DNA of 14,718 nucleotides from Lentzea aerocolonigenes (GTDB taxonomy: Bacteria; Actinomycetota; Actinomycetes; Mycobacteriales; Pseudonocardiaceae), in assembly GCF_000955955.1 (NCBI RefSeq), contig NZ_JYJG01000480.1:1-14718 (forward strand), written 5' to 3'. Below the pieces are notes generated by a model, which had not been told where the DNA came from, searched no databases, and saw only the letters and a list, made by a program, of their open reading frames with translations. This document shows positions 6,925 to 13,476 of the stretch, piece after piece. The first letter of the stretch is position 1. The number at the start of each line of letters is the position of its first letter. A program made the position numbers and the translations under genes.

Positions 6925-7679
6925 AACCGTTGCTGTTGCTCGATCTCGACGGCGTGATTCGGCGGTTCCCGCCGCTGGCGCCCGAGATCGCCGAGCGAGC
7001 CTTCGAACCGGAGCTGCTCAACAGGGCCGTCACCGGTGAGATCACCGACGAGCAGTGGCGGCACGAGGTCGGGCTGGACTGGGTCGCGACACCCGGCGAG
7101 GTGATCGCCGAGGCGCTCGCGTTGGTGCGGGCCGCGCGCAAGCAGTGTTTCGTGGCGTTGCTGTCCAACGCGACCACGCGACTGGAGGCTGATCTCGCGC
7201 GGCTCGGGCTGGACGAGGAGTTCGACGCGATCTTCAACTCGTCGCGGCTCGGGGTCGCGAAGCCGGATCCGGCGATCTTCCGGCTCGTGCTGGCCGAGCT
7301 CGGCTACCCGACCGCGGTGTTCTGCGACGACACGGCGGAGAACGCGCGGGCGGCCTGCGACACGGGACTGGACGGCGTGCACGTGCCGGACACGAACGCG
7401 TTGCGGACGGCGCTCGCGGTGCGCGGGCTGATCCCGCCGACGGTGCTGCTGATCCTCCCCGATCGCGAGGAGGCCCAGGAGCTGGCCGCGGAACTCGCGG
7501 AGGACGGCTGGGGGCCGTGTCACGTGCACCGGGACATGCTGGCGGGCGAGGACGACGCCGAGGACGTGGACTGGGTGATCGAGCTCGCCACGGCCCCGGA
7601 CGGCACGCCCGCCTCCGCGCACCGGCCCGTACTCGATGATCTGGCGGACCGGCACGACGGGTTCACGGGCGACCACTAG
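6921..7679 (+). CDS. HAD-superfamily phosphatase with RraB-like C-terminal domain
   Basis: This 252-residue protein starts at TTG 6921, which overlaps the DUF1707 stop as TTGA and immediately precedes KPLLLLDLDG. HAD motifs are complete: I DLDGV (Asp8, Asp10), II LLSNAT (Ser82), III VAKPDP (Lys114) and IV FCDDTAEN (Asp136/137). It should be an active soluble phosphohydrolase with a small helical cap (about 15-75). From about 173 to the end there is a second module: TVLLILPDREEAQELAAELAE, then VDWVIELATA, then PVLDDLADRHDGF. This resembles RraB-type ferredoxin-fold domains (strand, helix with AxxLxxxG, strand with a Trp, final helix ending in an A-x-x-H-x-G-like turn). That second assignment is my inference. 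An earlier in-frame start lies inside DUF1707 and is unlikely. The substrate is unknown. Confidence 0.85.
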   Translation: MKPLLLLDLDGVIRRFPPLAPEIAERAFEPELLNRAVTGEITDEQWRHEVGLDWVATPGEVIAEALALVRAARKQCFVALLSNATTRLEADLARLGLDEEFDAIFNSSRLGVAKPDPAIFRLVLAELGYPTAVFCDDTAENARAACDTGLDGVHVPDTNALRTALAVRGLIPPTVLLILPDREEAQELAAELAEDGWGPCHVHRDMLAGEDDAEDVDWVIELATAPDGTPASAHRPVLDDLADRHDGFTGDH

Positions 7680-7694
7680 CCGGTACCACCGCGG

Positions 7695-7713
7695 GCCGCG
7701 AGACGAACGCGGC
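7695..7713 (+). terminator. Short GC hairpin after the HAD gene
   Basis: GCCGCG and CGCGGC form a perfect 6-bp stem around the loop AGACGAA, 15 bases after the HAD stop. It has no T-tract. It may end the DUF1707-HAD transcript. A stem this short can arise by chance at this GC content. Confidence 0.35.
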
Positions 7714-7744
7714 GGATCGTCACACCCGGTGCGACAGCGACCAT

Positions 7745-7750
7745 TAGCCT
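7745..7750 (+). promoter_or_regulatory. -10 box for a leaderless GNAT transcript
   Basis: TAGCCT lies six bases before GTG 7757, which has no Shine-Dalgarno sequence in front of it. The arrangement matches leaderless actinobacterial promoters. No clear -35 is seen. Confidence 0.45.
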
Positions 7751-7756
7751 GAGCGC

Positions 7757-8311
7757 GTGGAGCCAGTCGAGATCAACGCCGGCGAGTACTACCTGCGCGC
7801 ATTCCGCCACGACGACCGCATCAGCGACGTACCGGCGCTCATCGAGATCCACGCGGATCCGGAGACCAGGCGGTACATGACCCGCCTGGCGATCTACGAC
7901 GAGTCGTCCGCGAAGTCGTTCATCGAGCTGATGGCCAACGGCTGGGCGAAGGACTACCGGTGGTCGTGGGCCGTGTGCGAGGCGGTGACGGCGGATCTGG
8001 TCGCCGGGATCATCATCAACAACCTCACTCTCGCGGGTGGCGAGTCGGAGGTCACCTGCTGGACCCATCCGGAGCACCGCGGCAAGGGCGTGCTGCCGCT
8101 GGGGCTCAACGCCGTGCTGGGCTGGGTGTTCGGCGCGACCGGCGTGCGCCGGGTCATCTACAAGCACTCCGTGTTCAACAAGGCGTCGCAGCGCGTCGCG
8201 GAGAAGTGCGGGTTCACCCTGGAGGGTCGACTTCGCGAGACGACGACGGTCGATGACCAGCGCGTCGACGAGTTGCAGTGGTCACGACTGGCGACAGATC
8301 CACAGCCGTAG
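7757..8311 (+). CDS. GNAT acetyltransferase, RimJ/RimL-like
   Basis: This is an acetyl-CoA-dependent N-acetyltransferase of 184 residues, the usual length for RimJ/RimL-type proteins that modify protein N-termini or small amines. Visible marks are the N-terminal strand YYLRAFRHDD (11-20), a region with DPETRRYM (34-41), motif A THPEHRGKGVLPLGLNAV (about 103-120), whose RGKGV loop would bind the CoA pyrophosphate, and motif B NKASQRVAEKCGFTLEGRLR (141-160) with the typical N-x-x-S...CGF pattern. It starts at GTG 7757, consistent with a leaderless promoter. It is probably a single-gene unit between the HAD hairpin and the lipoprotein gene. The substrate is unknown; autoacetylation or antibiotic modification cannot be excluded. 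Confidence 0.88.
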   Translation: MEPVEINAGEYYLRAFRHDDRISDVPALIEIHADPETRRYMTRLAIYDESSAKSFIELMANGWAKDYRWSWAVCEAVTADLVAGIIINNLTLAGGESEVTCWTHPEHRGKGVLPLGLNAVLGWVFGATGVRRVIYKHSVFNKASQRVAEKCGFTLEGRLRETTTVDDQRVDELQWSRLATDPQP

Positions 8312-8315
8312 CGGC

Positions 8316-8321
8316 TACCGT
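8316..8321 (+). promoter_or_regulatory. -10 box for the DUF3558 lipoprotein gene
   Basis: TACCGT lies eight bases before ATG 8330, consistent with leaderless or near-leaderless transcription; the 18-base gap after the GNAT stop has no ribosome site. It marks the lipoprotein as having its own promoter at the left edge of the ESX cassette. Confidence 0.4.
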
Positions 8322-8329
8322 GTCCGGCC

Positions 8330-8908
8330 ATGCGGATCACGGCGCTCCTCATCGTTGCGGTGGCGCTGGCCGGGTGCACGGCCGGTCCTGCCCCGAGTGC
8401 ACTGGACAGCCCGCCACCACCTCCGCCCCCGACGTCCTCCCAGCAGATGGACTTCCCGCAGCGGCCGCGCGCCGTGCCGCTCGACGGGCTGGACCCGTGC
8501 GCGGTGCTCACGCCCGACCAGCGCACCTCGTTGAGCCTCGACAACCCGCCCAGCGCGTACGTCGAGAAGAGCTTCGGCGACGCGAAGGCGTGCACGATGC
8601 GCAGCACGACGAGCGGCAACGTGGCGAGGCTCGCCCTGGTGCTGGCGTCCGGAGCCGACGTCTGGCTCTCCGAGAACGCCCAGGTGGAGTACGCGGTGAG
8701 CTCGATCGAGGGGTTCGCGGCGATTACTGTCCGCACACCCGACCTCGACGACGTCTGCAACGTGGAGATCGACGTGGCGGACGGCCAGTTCCGCGACGTC
8801 ATGTTCCGCGACGGCGGGAATTCCACTGCGGTGCAACAAGATCATCTTTGCCTGGGAGCCCAGCGGGTGGCAGAGGCGGCGATGGCCAGTTTGCTCCAGA
8901 AGCGCTGA
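8330..8908 (+). CDS. DUF3558-type lipoprotein
   Basis: The N-terminus MRITALLIVAVALAGC is a lipoprotein signal with the lipobox LAGC, so Cys16 would be lipidated and the 192-residue protein anchored on the outer face of the membrane. A Pro/Ser linker follows, including a run of seven prolines. The domain begins with GLDPCAVLTPDQR (about 54-66), the hallmark of DUF3558, and includes four spaced cysteines (in DPCAV, KACTM, DVCNV, HLCLG) likely to form two disulfides. DUF3558 lipoproteins abound in Pseudonocardiaceae and often lie next to ESX-type genes, as here; their role is unknown. The gap to the next gene is 97 bases and that gene has its own putative -10, so co-transcription is uncertain. 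Confidence 0.88.
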   Translation: MRITALLIVAVALAGCTAGPAPSALDSPPPPPPPTSSQQMDFPQRPRAVPLDGLDPCAVLTPDQRTSLSLDNPPSAYVEKSFGDAKACTMRSTTSGNVARLALVLASGADVWLSENAQVEYAVSSIEGFAAITVRTPDLDDVCNVEIDVADGQFRDVMFRDGGNSTAVQQDHLCLGAQRVAEAAMASLLQKR

Positions 8909-8960
8909 CCCACACGGGCGGATGTCACTGATCGCACTCCCCTGCGTTACCTTCGGTGGT

Positions 8961-8966
8961 TAGAGT
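8961..8966 (+). promoter_or_regulatory. Possible -10 box before the ESX substrate pair
   Basis: TAGAGT fits TAnnnT and would start a transcript near 8973 with a leader of about 33 bases containing GGAGG (8994-8998). No strong -35 partner is evident. Confidence 0.35.
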
Positions 8967-9005
8967 GACGAAGCGCTTGTACGCACAACCGCCGGAGGTC
9001 GCACC

Positions 9006-9371
9006 ATGCCGCCAGGGGGACGCAGCGGGGCTGACTCCTCGCCACCCGTCAGCCACGAGCTGAGCGTGGAACCGGAGGCGATCCCGGCGTTGCGCAGCAC
9101 CTTCTCCTCCGCGCTGACCAAGCTCGACAAGCAGATCGAGATGGCGATCACGGAGTTCCGCGTCCGCCCGTGGGCGGGTGACCCGGTGAGCGCCGAGGCC
9201 GCGGAGAAGTTCAACGACAGGTCGATCTCCGACGGCGACTCGGCGCTGCAGGCGTTGCTGAACTACCAGCGGCAGCTCAAGACGGCGATGGACAACCTGA
9301 ACCAGATCGAGCGCCAGTACCAGGTGGTCGAGGGCGACAACACCGGCATGATGAACAAGAGCGGGTGCTGA
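9006..9371 (+). CDS. WXG100/PE-like type VII secretion substrate
   Basis: This is a 121-residue protein predicted to form a two-helix hairpin: helix about 24-52, a turn RPWAGDPVS (54-62), and a long helix about 63-104. The WAG at 56-58 takes the place of the WXG turn. After the second helix comes YQVVE (105-109), matching the YxxxD/E type VII secretion signal, then a short flexible tail ending in Cys121. It starts at ATG 9006 with GGAGG seven bases before it. The next gene (PPE-like) begins within a few bases of the stop and EspG follows, the order of PE-PPE-EspG modules in mycobacteria. I infer that this protein dimerises with the PPE-like protein and is exported with it. The N-terminal 20 residues are Gly/Ser/Pro-rich, longer than in canonical PE proteins. 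Confidence 0.8.
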   Translation: MPPGGRSGADSSPPVSHELSVEPEAIPALRSTFSSALTKLDKQIEMAITEFRVRPWAGDPVSAEAAEKFNDRSISDGDSALQALLNYQRQLKTAMDNLNQIERQYQVVEGDNTGMMNKSGC

Positions 9372-9373
9372 CC

Positions 9374-10564
9374 ATGGGTGATCACCGCTGGCAGGGCTAC
9401 AGCCACAAGGAGCTGTACGACCGCATCAACGCAGGTCCTGGCCCCTCCGCGTCGTTCGCGTCGATGGAGCGCTGGCAGGGCGTGTCGAACGCGCTGACCG
9501 AGATCAACGACGACCTGCACAAGGGCATCACGCTGTCCGGCGCCAAGTGGACCGGCAAGGCGTCCGAGATGGCGCAGGCCGGCCTGAACCCGATCGCGGC
9601 GTGGGCGGACAGCGCCCGCACCGGCGCGGACGTGATGCGCTACTCGGCAGAACTGCAGGCCGGCCACATCTCGAAGGCCCGCGCGGACATGCCCAAGCCC
9701 GTCGAGGTGACCTCGGAACAGCCGGGCGCTCTGGTCACCGGCCTCACGCACCTGTTCGTCGGCCAGACCGACCACGAGAAGCAGGAGGCGGCCCAGGACG
9801 CCGCCGAGCGCCGCGCCCGTGAGGTCATGACCACCTACGCGTCGTCCACGACGGCGAACACCTCGACGCTCGGCCAGTTCAGCCAGCCGCCCCAGTTGAG
9901 CATCAGCGGCACCGGGGTGACGCACGGCGGCGGCGCCCAGGTGGGCACGTCCGGAGCCTGGGTCGTCGGCCCGCAGGGTTCCACCAGCGGCGGCGTCACC
10001 CGCAGCCGCACCGGCACCGGTTCGCGCGTCACGTCCGCGCCTCCGCCTCGCAGCTCCACCCCGCCTCCTCCCGGCTCCTCGACGCGCACCTCGGGCGCGT
10101 CGACGTCGACCGGCCACACCTCCAAGGGCACCACCTCGGTCTCGTCCTTCGGCACGGCCGGTCCTGGCAGCACCGGTACCGCGGGTGTCGGCCTGCCGGG
10201 CCAGCGCTCCGGCCGTTCCTCGGCGCACGAGACGAAGGAGATGGAAGAGGGCGCGACCGCCGCCTCGTCCGCCGCCGTGGGCCCGGTGATGGGTCACGGC
10301 AACGCGGCCGGTGTGGCTTCCGCCTCAGGCTCGGCGATGGGCTCGATGGGCACCGTCGGCGCGGCCGCGGACAACGAGCAGGTCCACCGCCGCGCGGTGC
10401 CGCTGCAGCAGCCGTTCGACCCCTTCGGCGGCATGGGCCCGCGCAAGGGCGAGGACGAGGAGGACCTGGAGCACAAGGCCGCCGACTACCTCCGCGAACG
10501 CGACGACATCTACGGCGTCGGCAGCTACACGCTGCCGGTGATCGGGGAGAGCACGACAGACTGA
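9374..10564 (+). CDS. PPE-like ESX substrate with low-complexity tail
   Basis: From ATG 9374 (GTG 9365, which overlaps the previous stop, is the alternative) the protein has 396 residues. The N-terminal about 150 residues are helical: WQGYSHKELYDRINAGPGP (6-24), ERWQGVSNALTEINDDLHKG (32-51), then the WxG turn KWTGKASEMAQAG (58-70) and further long helices to about 155. This corresponds to the actinobacterial PPE domain that pairs with a PE/WXG partner. Residues about 165-340 are low-complexity Ser/Thr/Gly/Pro, probably an extended exported stalk. The last about 45 residues are acidic and then conserved-looking: EDEEDLEHKAADYL and DIYGVGSYTLPVIGE, a tail type seen on such proteins in this family of bacteria. 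Its stop overlaps the espG start (TGATG). Its job outside the cell is unknown. Confidence 0.82.
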   Translation: MGDHRWQGYSHKELYDRINAGPGPSASFASMERWQGVSNALTEINDDLHKGITLSGAKWTGKASEMAQAGLNPIAAWADSARTGADVMRYSAELQAGHISKARADMPKPVEVTSEQPGALVTGLTHLFVGQTDHEKQEAAQDAAERRAREVMTTYASSTTANTSTLGQFSQPPQLSISGTGVTHGGGAQVGTSGAWVVGPQGSTSGGVTRSRTGTGSRVTSAPPPRSSTPPPPGSSTRTSGASTSTGHTSKGTTSVSSFGTAGPGSTGTAGVGLPGQRSGRSSAHETKEMEEGATAASSAAVGPVMGHGNAAGVASASGSAMGSMGTVGAAADNEQVHRRAVPLQQPFDPFGGMGPRKGEDEEDLEHKAADYLRERDDIYGVGSYTLPVIGESTTD

Positions 10565-11367
10565 TGACTGTGCTGGGCCTGGACATGGGGACGAGCGACA
10601 CGCGCGACCCGGTGATCATCTCCACGCTGGAGTTCGACGTTCTCTGGGACCACCTGGGCCTGGAGACGATGCCTTTGGTGTTGAAGGTGCCCTCGCCGGG
10701 CAAGACCCGCGAGGAACGCCGGGACATCGAGGACCGCGTCTGGAGCCAGCTCGGCGCGCGCGGCCTGGGCGGCCCCCGTTCCCTCGATCCGACGCTGGAA
10801 GACCTGCTGCACGTCCTCGACCGCCCGCAGCAGGAAATCGACGCCCGCATGTGGCTGGCGGACCGCAGCGTGCGGTTGCTGGCCGCGGGCAAAGGCCAGG
10901 CAGGCGTCCTGGCCGTCCTGGACGGTGGGCAGTTGGTGTTGCGCCCGGCCGAGGCCGGTGGACTGCCGCGCGAGGCTCTCACCGCCCTCCCCGCGGCTCC
11001 GGCGGGCGAGGGTCACTCGATCACCCTGCCGTCGTCCGACCTGGACGCGGCAGCCGCCTCAGCAGCCACTCCCGAGGACCTGGAGGCAGGCCTGCGCGGA
11101 CGGTTGCGCGGTGACGATGCCCACACGCTGGCCGAGATGGTGCGCGACGCCTCGAACCGCGGCCAGTTCGGTGCCGCGGCCAGGGACAAGTGGGGCAAGC
11201 GGGTGCGCCCGGACCGCGTGGTCGCGTTCTACGACACGCCGAAGGGCCGCTACCTGCAGATGCGGCGCGCTTCGGAGGGCCAGGCGCCCTGGTCGACGAT
11301 CACGCCCGTCGACTACCGCCGCATGCACCACCACCTGGTGGAGCTGCTGGCGGAAGCCACCGGCTGA
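10564..11367 (+). CDS. espG: EspG-family ESX secretion-associated chaperone
   Basis: EspG proteins are cytosolic chaperones that bind the tip of PPE proteins in PE-PPE pairs, keep them soluble and deliver them to their cognate ESX secretion system. This protein has 267 residues, near the usual 270-300. It shows the family's start, STLEFDVLWDHLGLETMPLVL (first strand/helix with the LEFDxLW motif, residues about 20-40), followed by VPSPGKTREER. The middle contains alternating strands, and the C-terminal half includes AARDKWGKRVRPDRVVAFYDTPKGRYL (strand-turn-strand). It overlaps the PPE-like gene by one base (TGATG), strongly implying co-translation. With no ESX membrane genes nearby, it must serve a machine encoded elsewhere. 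Family call is confident; pairing with the upstream proteins is inference from order. Confidence 0.88.
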   Translation: MTVLGLDMGTSDTRDPVIISTLEFDVLWDHLGLETMPLVLKVPSPGKTREERRDIEDRVWSQLGARGLGGPRSLDPTLEDLLHVLDRPQQEIDARMWLADRSVRLLAAGKGQAGVLAVLDGGQLVLRPAEAGGLPREALTALPAAPAGEGHSITLPSSDLDAAAASAATPEDLEAGLRGRLRGDDAHTLAEMVRDASNRGQFGAAARDKWGKRVRPDRVVAFYDTPKGRYLQMRRASEGQAPWSTITPVDYRRMHHHLVELLAEATG

Positions 11368-11369
11368 CA

Positions 11370-11416
11370 GCGTCCGCAAGTACCGCCAACTCGCAGTTGG
11401 GGGTACTTGCGGACGC
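11370..11416. terminator. Two-tier 47-base hairpin between convergent genes
   Basis: The outer stem is 15 perfect base pairs (11370-11384 with 11402-11416, GCGTCCGCAAGTACC and its complement). A G/G mismatch (11385, 11401) follows, then an inner 6-bp stem CCAACT/AGTTGG (11386-11391 with 11395-11400) and the loop CGC. It begins two bases after the espG stop and ends 15 bases before the stop of the convergent gene, so it can terminate both. No T-tract flanks it. Its outer arm recurs at 30-43. Confidence 0.8.
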
Positions 11417-11431
11417 CCCAACAGCGAGCGA

Positions 11432-11881
11432 TCAGGGGCCGATGCCCTGGCAGGGGCGGGTGCGCAGGTCGTTCACGTAGTCGTCCGGCGCACCGGCAGC
11501 CTCGGCCGCGTCGGCGACCACCCCGATGTACCGGGCCGACGGCAGACCGCCCTCGTACGCGTCCAGCACGTACAGCCAGGCCACCACGGACCCCTCGAGC
11601 GTCTGCACCCGCAACCGGATCTTCTTGTAGAGACCGAGCGCCCCCTCCCACCGGTCCAGGCGGGACTCGTCGCGGGGTGAGACGTCGTAGAGCACGCAGA
11701 ACGTCTGCTGGTCAGGCTCTTCGACGATCGTCGCCAGAGCGCCTTCCCAGCCGAGGTCCTCGCCACCGAACGTCAGACGCCAACCGACGAGCCAGCCGGT
11801 CCCCGCGAGCGGGGAGTACGGGGCTCGCTCCATCATCTGGTTCGGATCCATGTTCGACCCGTACGCGGCATAGAGCGGCAC
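11432..11881 (-). CDS. Gamma-glutamylcyclotransferase-fold protein
   Basis: With the GTG start at 11881 this protein has 149 residues and opens with PLYAAYGSNMDP: the YGSN loop (7-10) that cradles the substrate in GGCT/AIG2-fold enzymes. The putative catalytic acid is Glu79 in LDRWEGALGLY, matching the position after a strand where GGCT enzymes have their Glu. Other marks are GWRLTFGGEDLGWEGAL (33-49), WLYVLDAYEGGLPSARYIG (102-120) and DYVNDLRTRP (134-143). GGCT-fold proteins release 5-oxoproline from gamma-glutamyl compounds; the true substrate here is unknown. The frame extends to TTG 11944, but the shorter start fits a TACGCT box (11894-11899 on this strand) seven bases upstream, and the family begins at this point. 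It is divergent from the reductase gene. Confidence 0.85.
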   Translation of the reverse strand: MPLYAAYGSNMDPNQMMERAPYSPLAGTGWLVGWRLTFGGEDLGWEGALATIVEEPDQQTFCVLYDVSPRDESRLDRWEGALGLYKKIRLRVQTLEGSVVAWLYVLDAYEGGLPSARYIGVVADAAEAAGAPDDYVNDLRTRPCQGIGP

Positions 11882-11893
11882 GTCCGACAGCGT

Positions 11894-11899
11894 AGCGAC
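11894..11899 (-). promoter_or_regulatory. -10 box for a leaderless GGCT-fold transcript
   Basis: Read on the minus strand, TACGCT stands between GGTCGC and GTCGGAC, with seven bases to GTG 11881. It supports the short start of the cyclotransferase-fold protein over TTG 11944. Confidence 0.45.
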
Positions 11900-11948
11900 C
11901 CAACGATCAGCTTTCGGTACTGACGACACGGGCGATTCGGCCAACGCG

Positions 11949-11954
11949 TACGGT
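11949..11954 (+). promoter_or_regulatory. Possible -10 box for the LpdA-like gene
   Basis: TACGGT fits TAnnnT and lies about 38 bases before GTG 11992, with a GAAGGGAA ribosome-site candidate between. No clear -35 is seen. It is in the 110-base gap between the divergent genes. Confidence 0.35.
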
Positions 11955-11991
11955 TGTGCCCGGCCAGCAAGCGCGCAGAAGGGAACTGATC

Positions 11992-13395
11992 GTGACCCGC
12001 ATCGTCATCATGGGCGGCGGACCCGCAGGTTACGAGGCAGCCCTGGTCGCTGCGCAGCACGGCGCCGACGTGACCGTGGTCGAGAACGACGGGGCCGGTG
12101 GCGCCTGTGTTCTGTACGACTGCGTGCCGTCCAAGACCTTCATCGCTTCTGCGGGCGCTCGCAGCGCCTTCCGCAACGCCGGTGAGCTGGGCATTCAGAC
12201 CAACAACGACCAGGCCGCCGTTGATCTGCCGGTCGTTCACGGCCGGGTCAAGGGCCTCGCACTCGCGCAGTCCGCGGACGTCCGGGCACGCCTCCAGAGG
12301 GAGGGCGTGCGGCTGATCAACGGTCGCGCGAAGTTCGCCGACGACTCGCGCGGGCTCGCCCAGCACCAGGTCGTCGCCATCAGCGCGGACGGCAAGGAAG
12401 AGATCCTCAACGCCGATGTGGTGCTCATCGCAACGGGCGCCACGCCGCGGGTGCTCGAGGGCGCCGAGCCGGACGGCAAGCGGATCCTCACCTGGCGGCA
12501 GATCTACGACCTGCCCGAACTGCCAGAGCACCTCGCGGTCATCGGTTCGGGTGTGACGGGTGTCGAGTTCGCCTCCGCCTACACCGAGATGGGCGTGAAG
12601 GTGACGATGGTCTCGAGCCGGGACCGGGTGCTCCCCCACGAGGACGCCGACGCGGCCGCGGTGCTCGAGGACGTGTTCGCCGAGCGCGGCACGGCCGTCG
12701 TCAAGCACGCCCGCGCGGACCGGGTCGAGAACACCGGCGACGGTGTCCTGATCCACCTGGAAGACGGTCGCACGATCGAGGCGTCGCACGCCCTGATGAC
12801 CGTCGGCTCGGTGCCGAACACCACCGACATCGGCCTGGAGAAGATCGGCATCGAGCTCGGGCGCGGCGGCTACATCCCGGTCGACCGGGTCAGCCGGACC
12901 AACGTCAGCGGCGTCTACGCGGCCGGCGACTGCACCGGCATCCTGCTGCTCGCGTCCGTGGCCGCCATGCAGGGCCGCATCGCGATGTGGCACGCGCTGG
13001 GCGAGGGCGTCAGCCCGATCAAGCTCAAGACCGTCGCCGCGAACGTCTTCACCAACCCCGAGATCGCGAGCGTCGGCATCAGCCAGCAGGCGATCGACTC
13101 GGGTGAGGTGCCCGCGCGCACGATCATGCTGCCGCTGGCCACGAACCCGCGGGCCAAGATGGAGGGTCTGCGCCGGGGCTTCGTGAAGCTGTTCTGCCGC
13201 CCGGCGACCGGTGTCGTCATCGGTGGTGTGGTCGTCGCTCCGAACGCGAGCGAGCTGATCCTCCCGATCGCGCTGGCCGTGCAGAACCAGCTGACCGTCG
13301 AGCACCTGGCCACGACGTTCTCGGTCTACCCGTCGCTGTCCGGCTCGATCACCGAGTCCGGCCGCCAGCTCATGCGGCACGACGATCTCGACTAG
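11992..13395 (+). CDS. lpdA: NAD(P)H-quinone reductase / LpdA-like flavoprotein disulfide reductase
   Basis: This is a 467-residue FAD and NAD(P)H-dependent oxidoreductase of the pyridine nucleotide-disulfide family. It shows the FAD dinucleotide fold GGGPAGYEA (8-16), the redox segment GGACVLYDCVPSKT with Cys39 and Cys44 in CxxxxC spacing, the NAD(P)H fold VIGSGVTGVEFASA, the second FAD site GVYAAGDCTG and a dimerisation domain. In true lipoamide dehydrogenases the C-terminal active-site dyad reads HPTxxE; here the equivalent is YPSLSGS, so both His and Glu are gone. This matches the actinobacterial LpdA (M. tuberculosis Rv3303c) group, reported as a quinone reductase rather than a lipoamide dehydrogenase. 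Start GTG 11992 places the Rossmann strand at residue 4; the open frame from 11956 adds an implausible tail. Native electron acceptor is unknown. Confidence 0.9.
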   Translation: MTRIVIMGGGPAGYEAALVAAQHGADVTVVENDGAGGACVLYDCVPSKTFIASAGARSAFRNAGELGIQTNNDQAAVDLPVVHGRVKGLALAQSADVRARLQREGVRLINGRAKFADDSRGLAQHQVVAISADGKEEILNADVVLIATGATPRVLEGAEPDGKRILTWRQIYDLPELPEHLAVIGSGVTGVEFASAYTEMGVKVTMVSSRDRVLPHEDADAAAVLEDVFAERGTAVVKHARADRVENTGDGVLIHLEDGRTIEASHALMTVGSVPNTTDIGLEKIGIELGRGGYIPVDRVSRTNVSGVYAAGDCTGILLLASVAAMQGRIAMWHALGEGVSPIKLKTVAANVFTNPEIASVGISQQAIDSGEVPARTIMLPLATNPRAKMEGLRRGFVKLFCRPATGVVIGGVVVAPNASELILPIALAVQNQLTVEHLATTFSVYPSLSGSITESGRQLMRHDDLD

Positions 13396-13419
13396 GTAAC
13401 GCCGAACTCCCCTGGCAAC

Positions 13420-13440
13420 GTGGGCGCCCTTCGGGGCGTC
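13420..13440 (+). terminator. Imperfect GC hairpin after the LpdA-like gene
   Basis: GGGCGCCC and the following GGGGCGTCC pair as about eight base pairs with one bulged G and a tight TTC loop, roughly 25-45 bases past the reductase stop. It probably separates that transcript from the sortase unit. A second small inverted repeat, GTGTG (13445-13449) with CACAC (13455-13459), sits in the leader of the next gene. Confidence 0.45.
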
Positions 13441-13476
13441 CTCAGTGTGCAAGTCACACCTGGGGGAGAAACAGAA

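Noticed and set aside
9263..10297. Antisense open frame over the PPE-like gene
   Set aside because: Arises from the Gly/Ser/Thr-rich codons of the PPE-like tail; no plausible protein features.
10080..10360. Possible DNA repeats in the low-complexity part of the PPE-like gene
   Set aside because: The sequence is Ser/Thr/Gly/Pro-rich but shows no regular repeat unit; it is compositional bias rather than a tandem array.
11882..11944. TTG 11944 start for the cyclotransferase-fold gene
   Set aside because: The YGSN loop normally lies within the first dozen residues, and a -10 box precedes GTG 11881.
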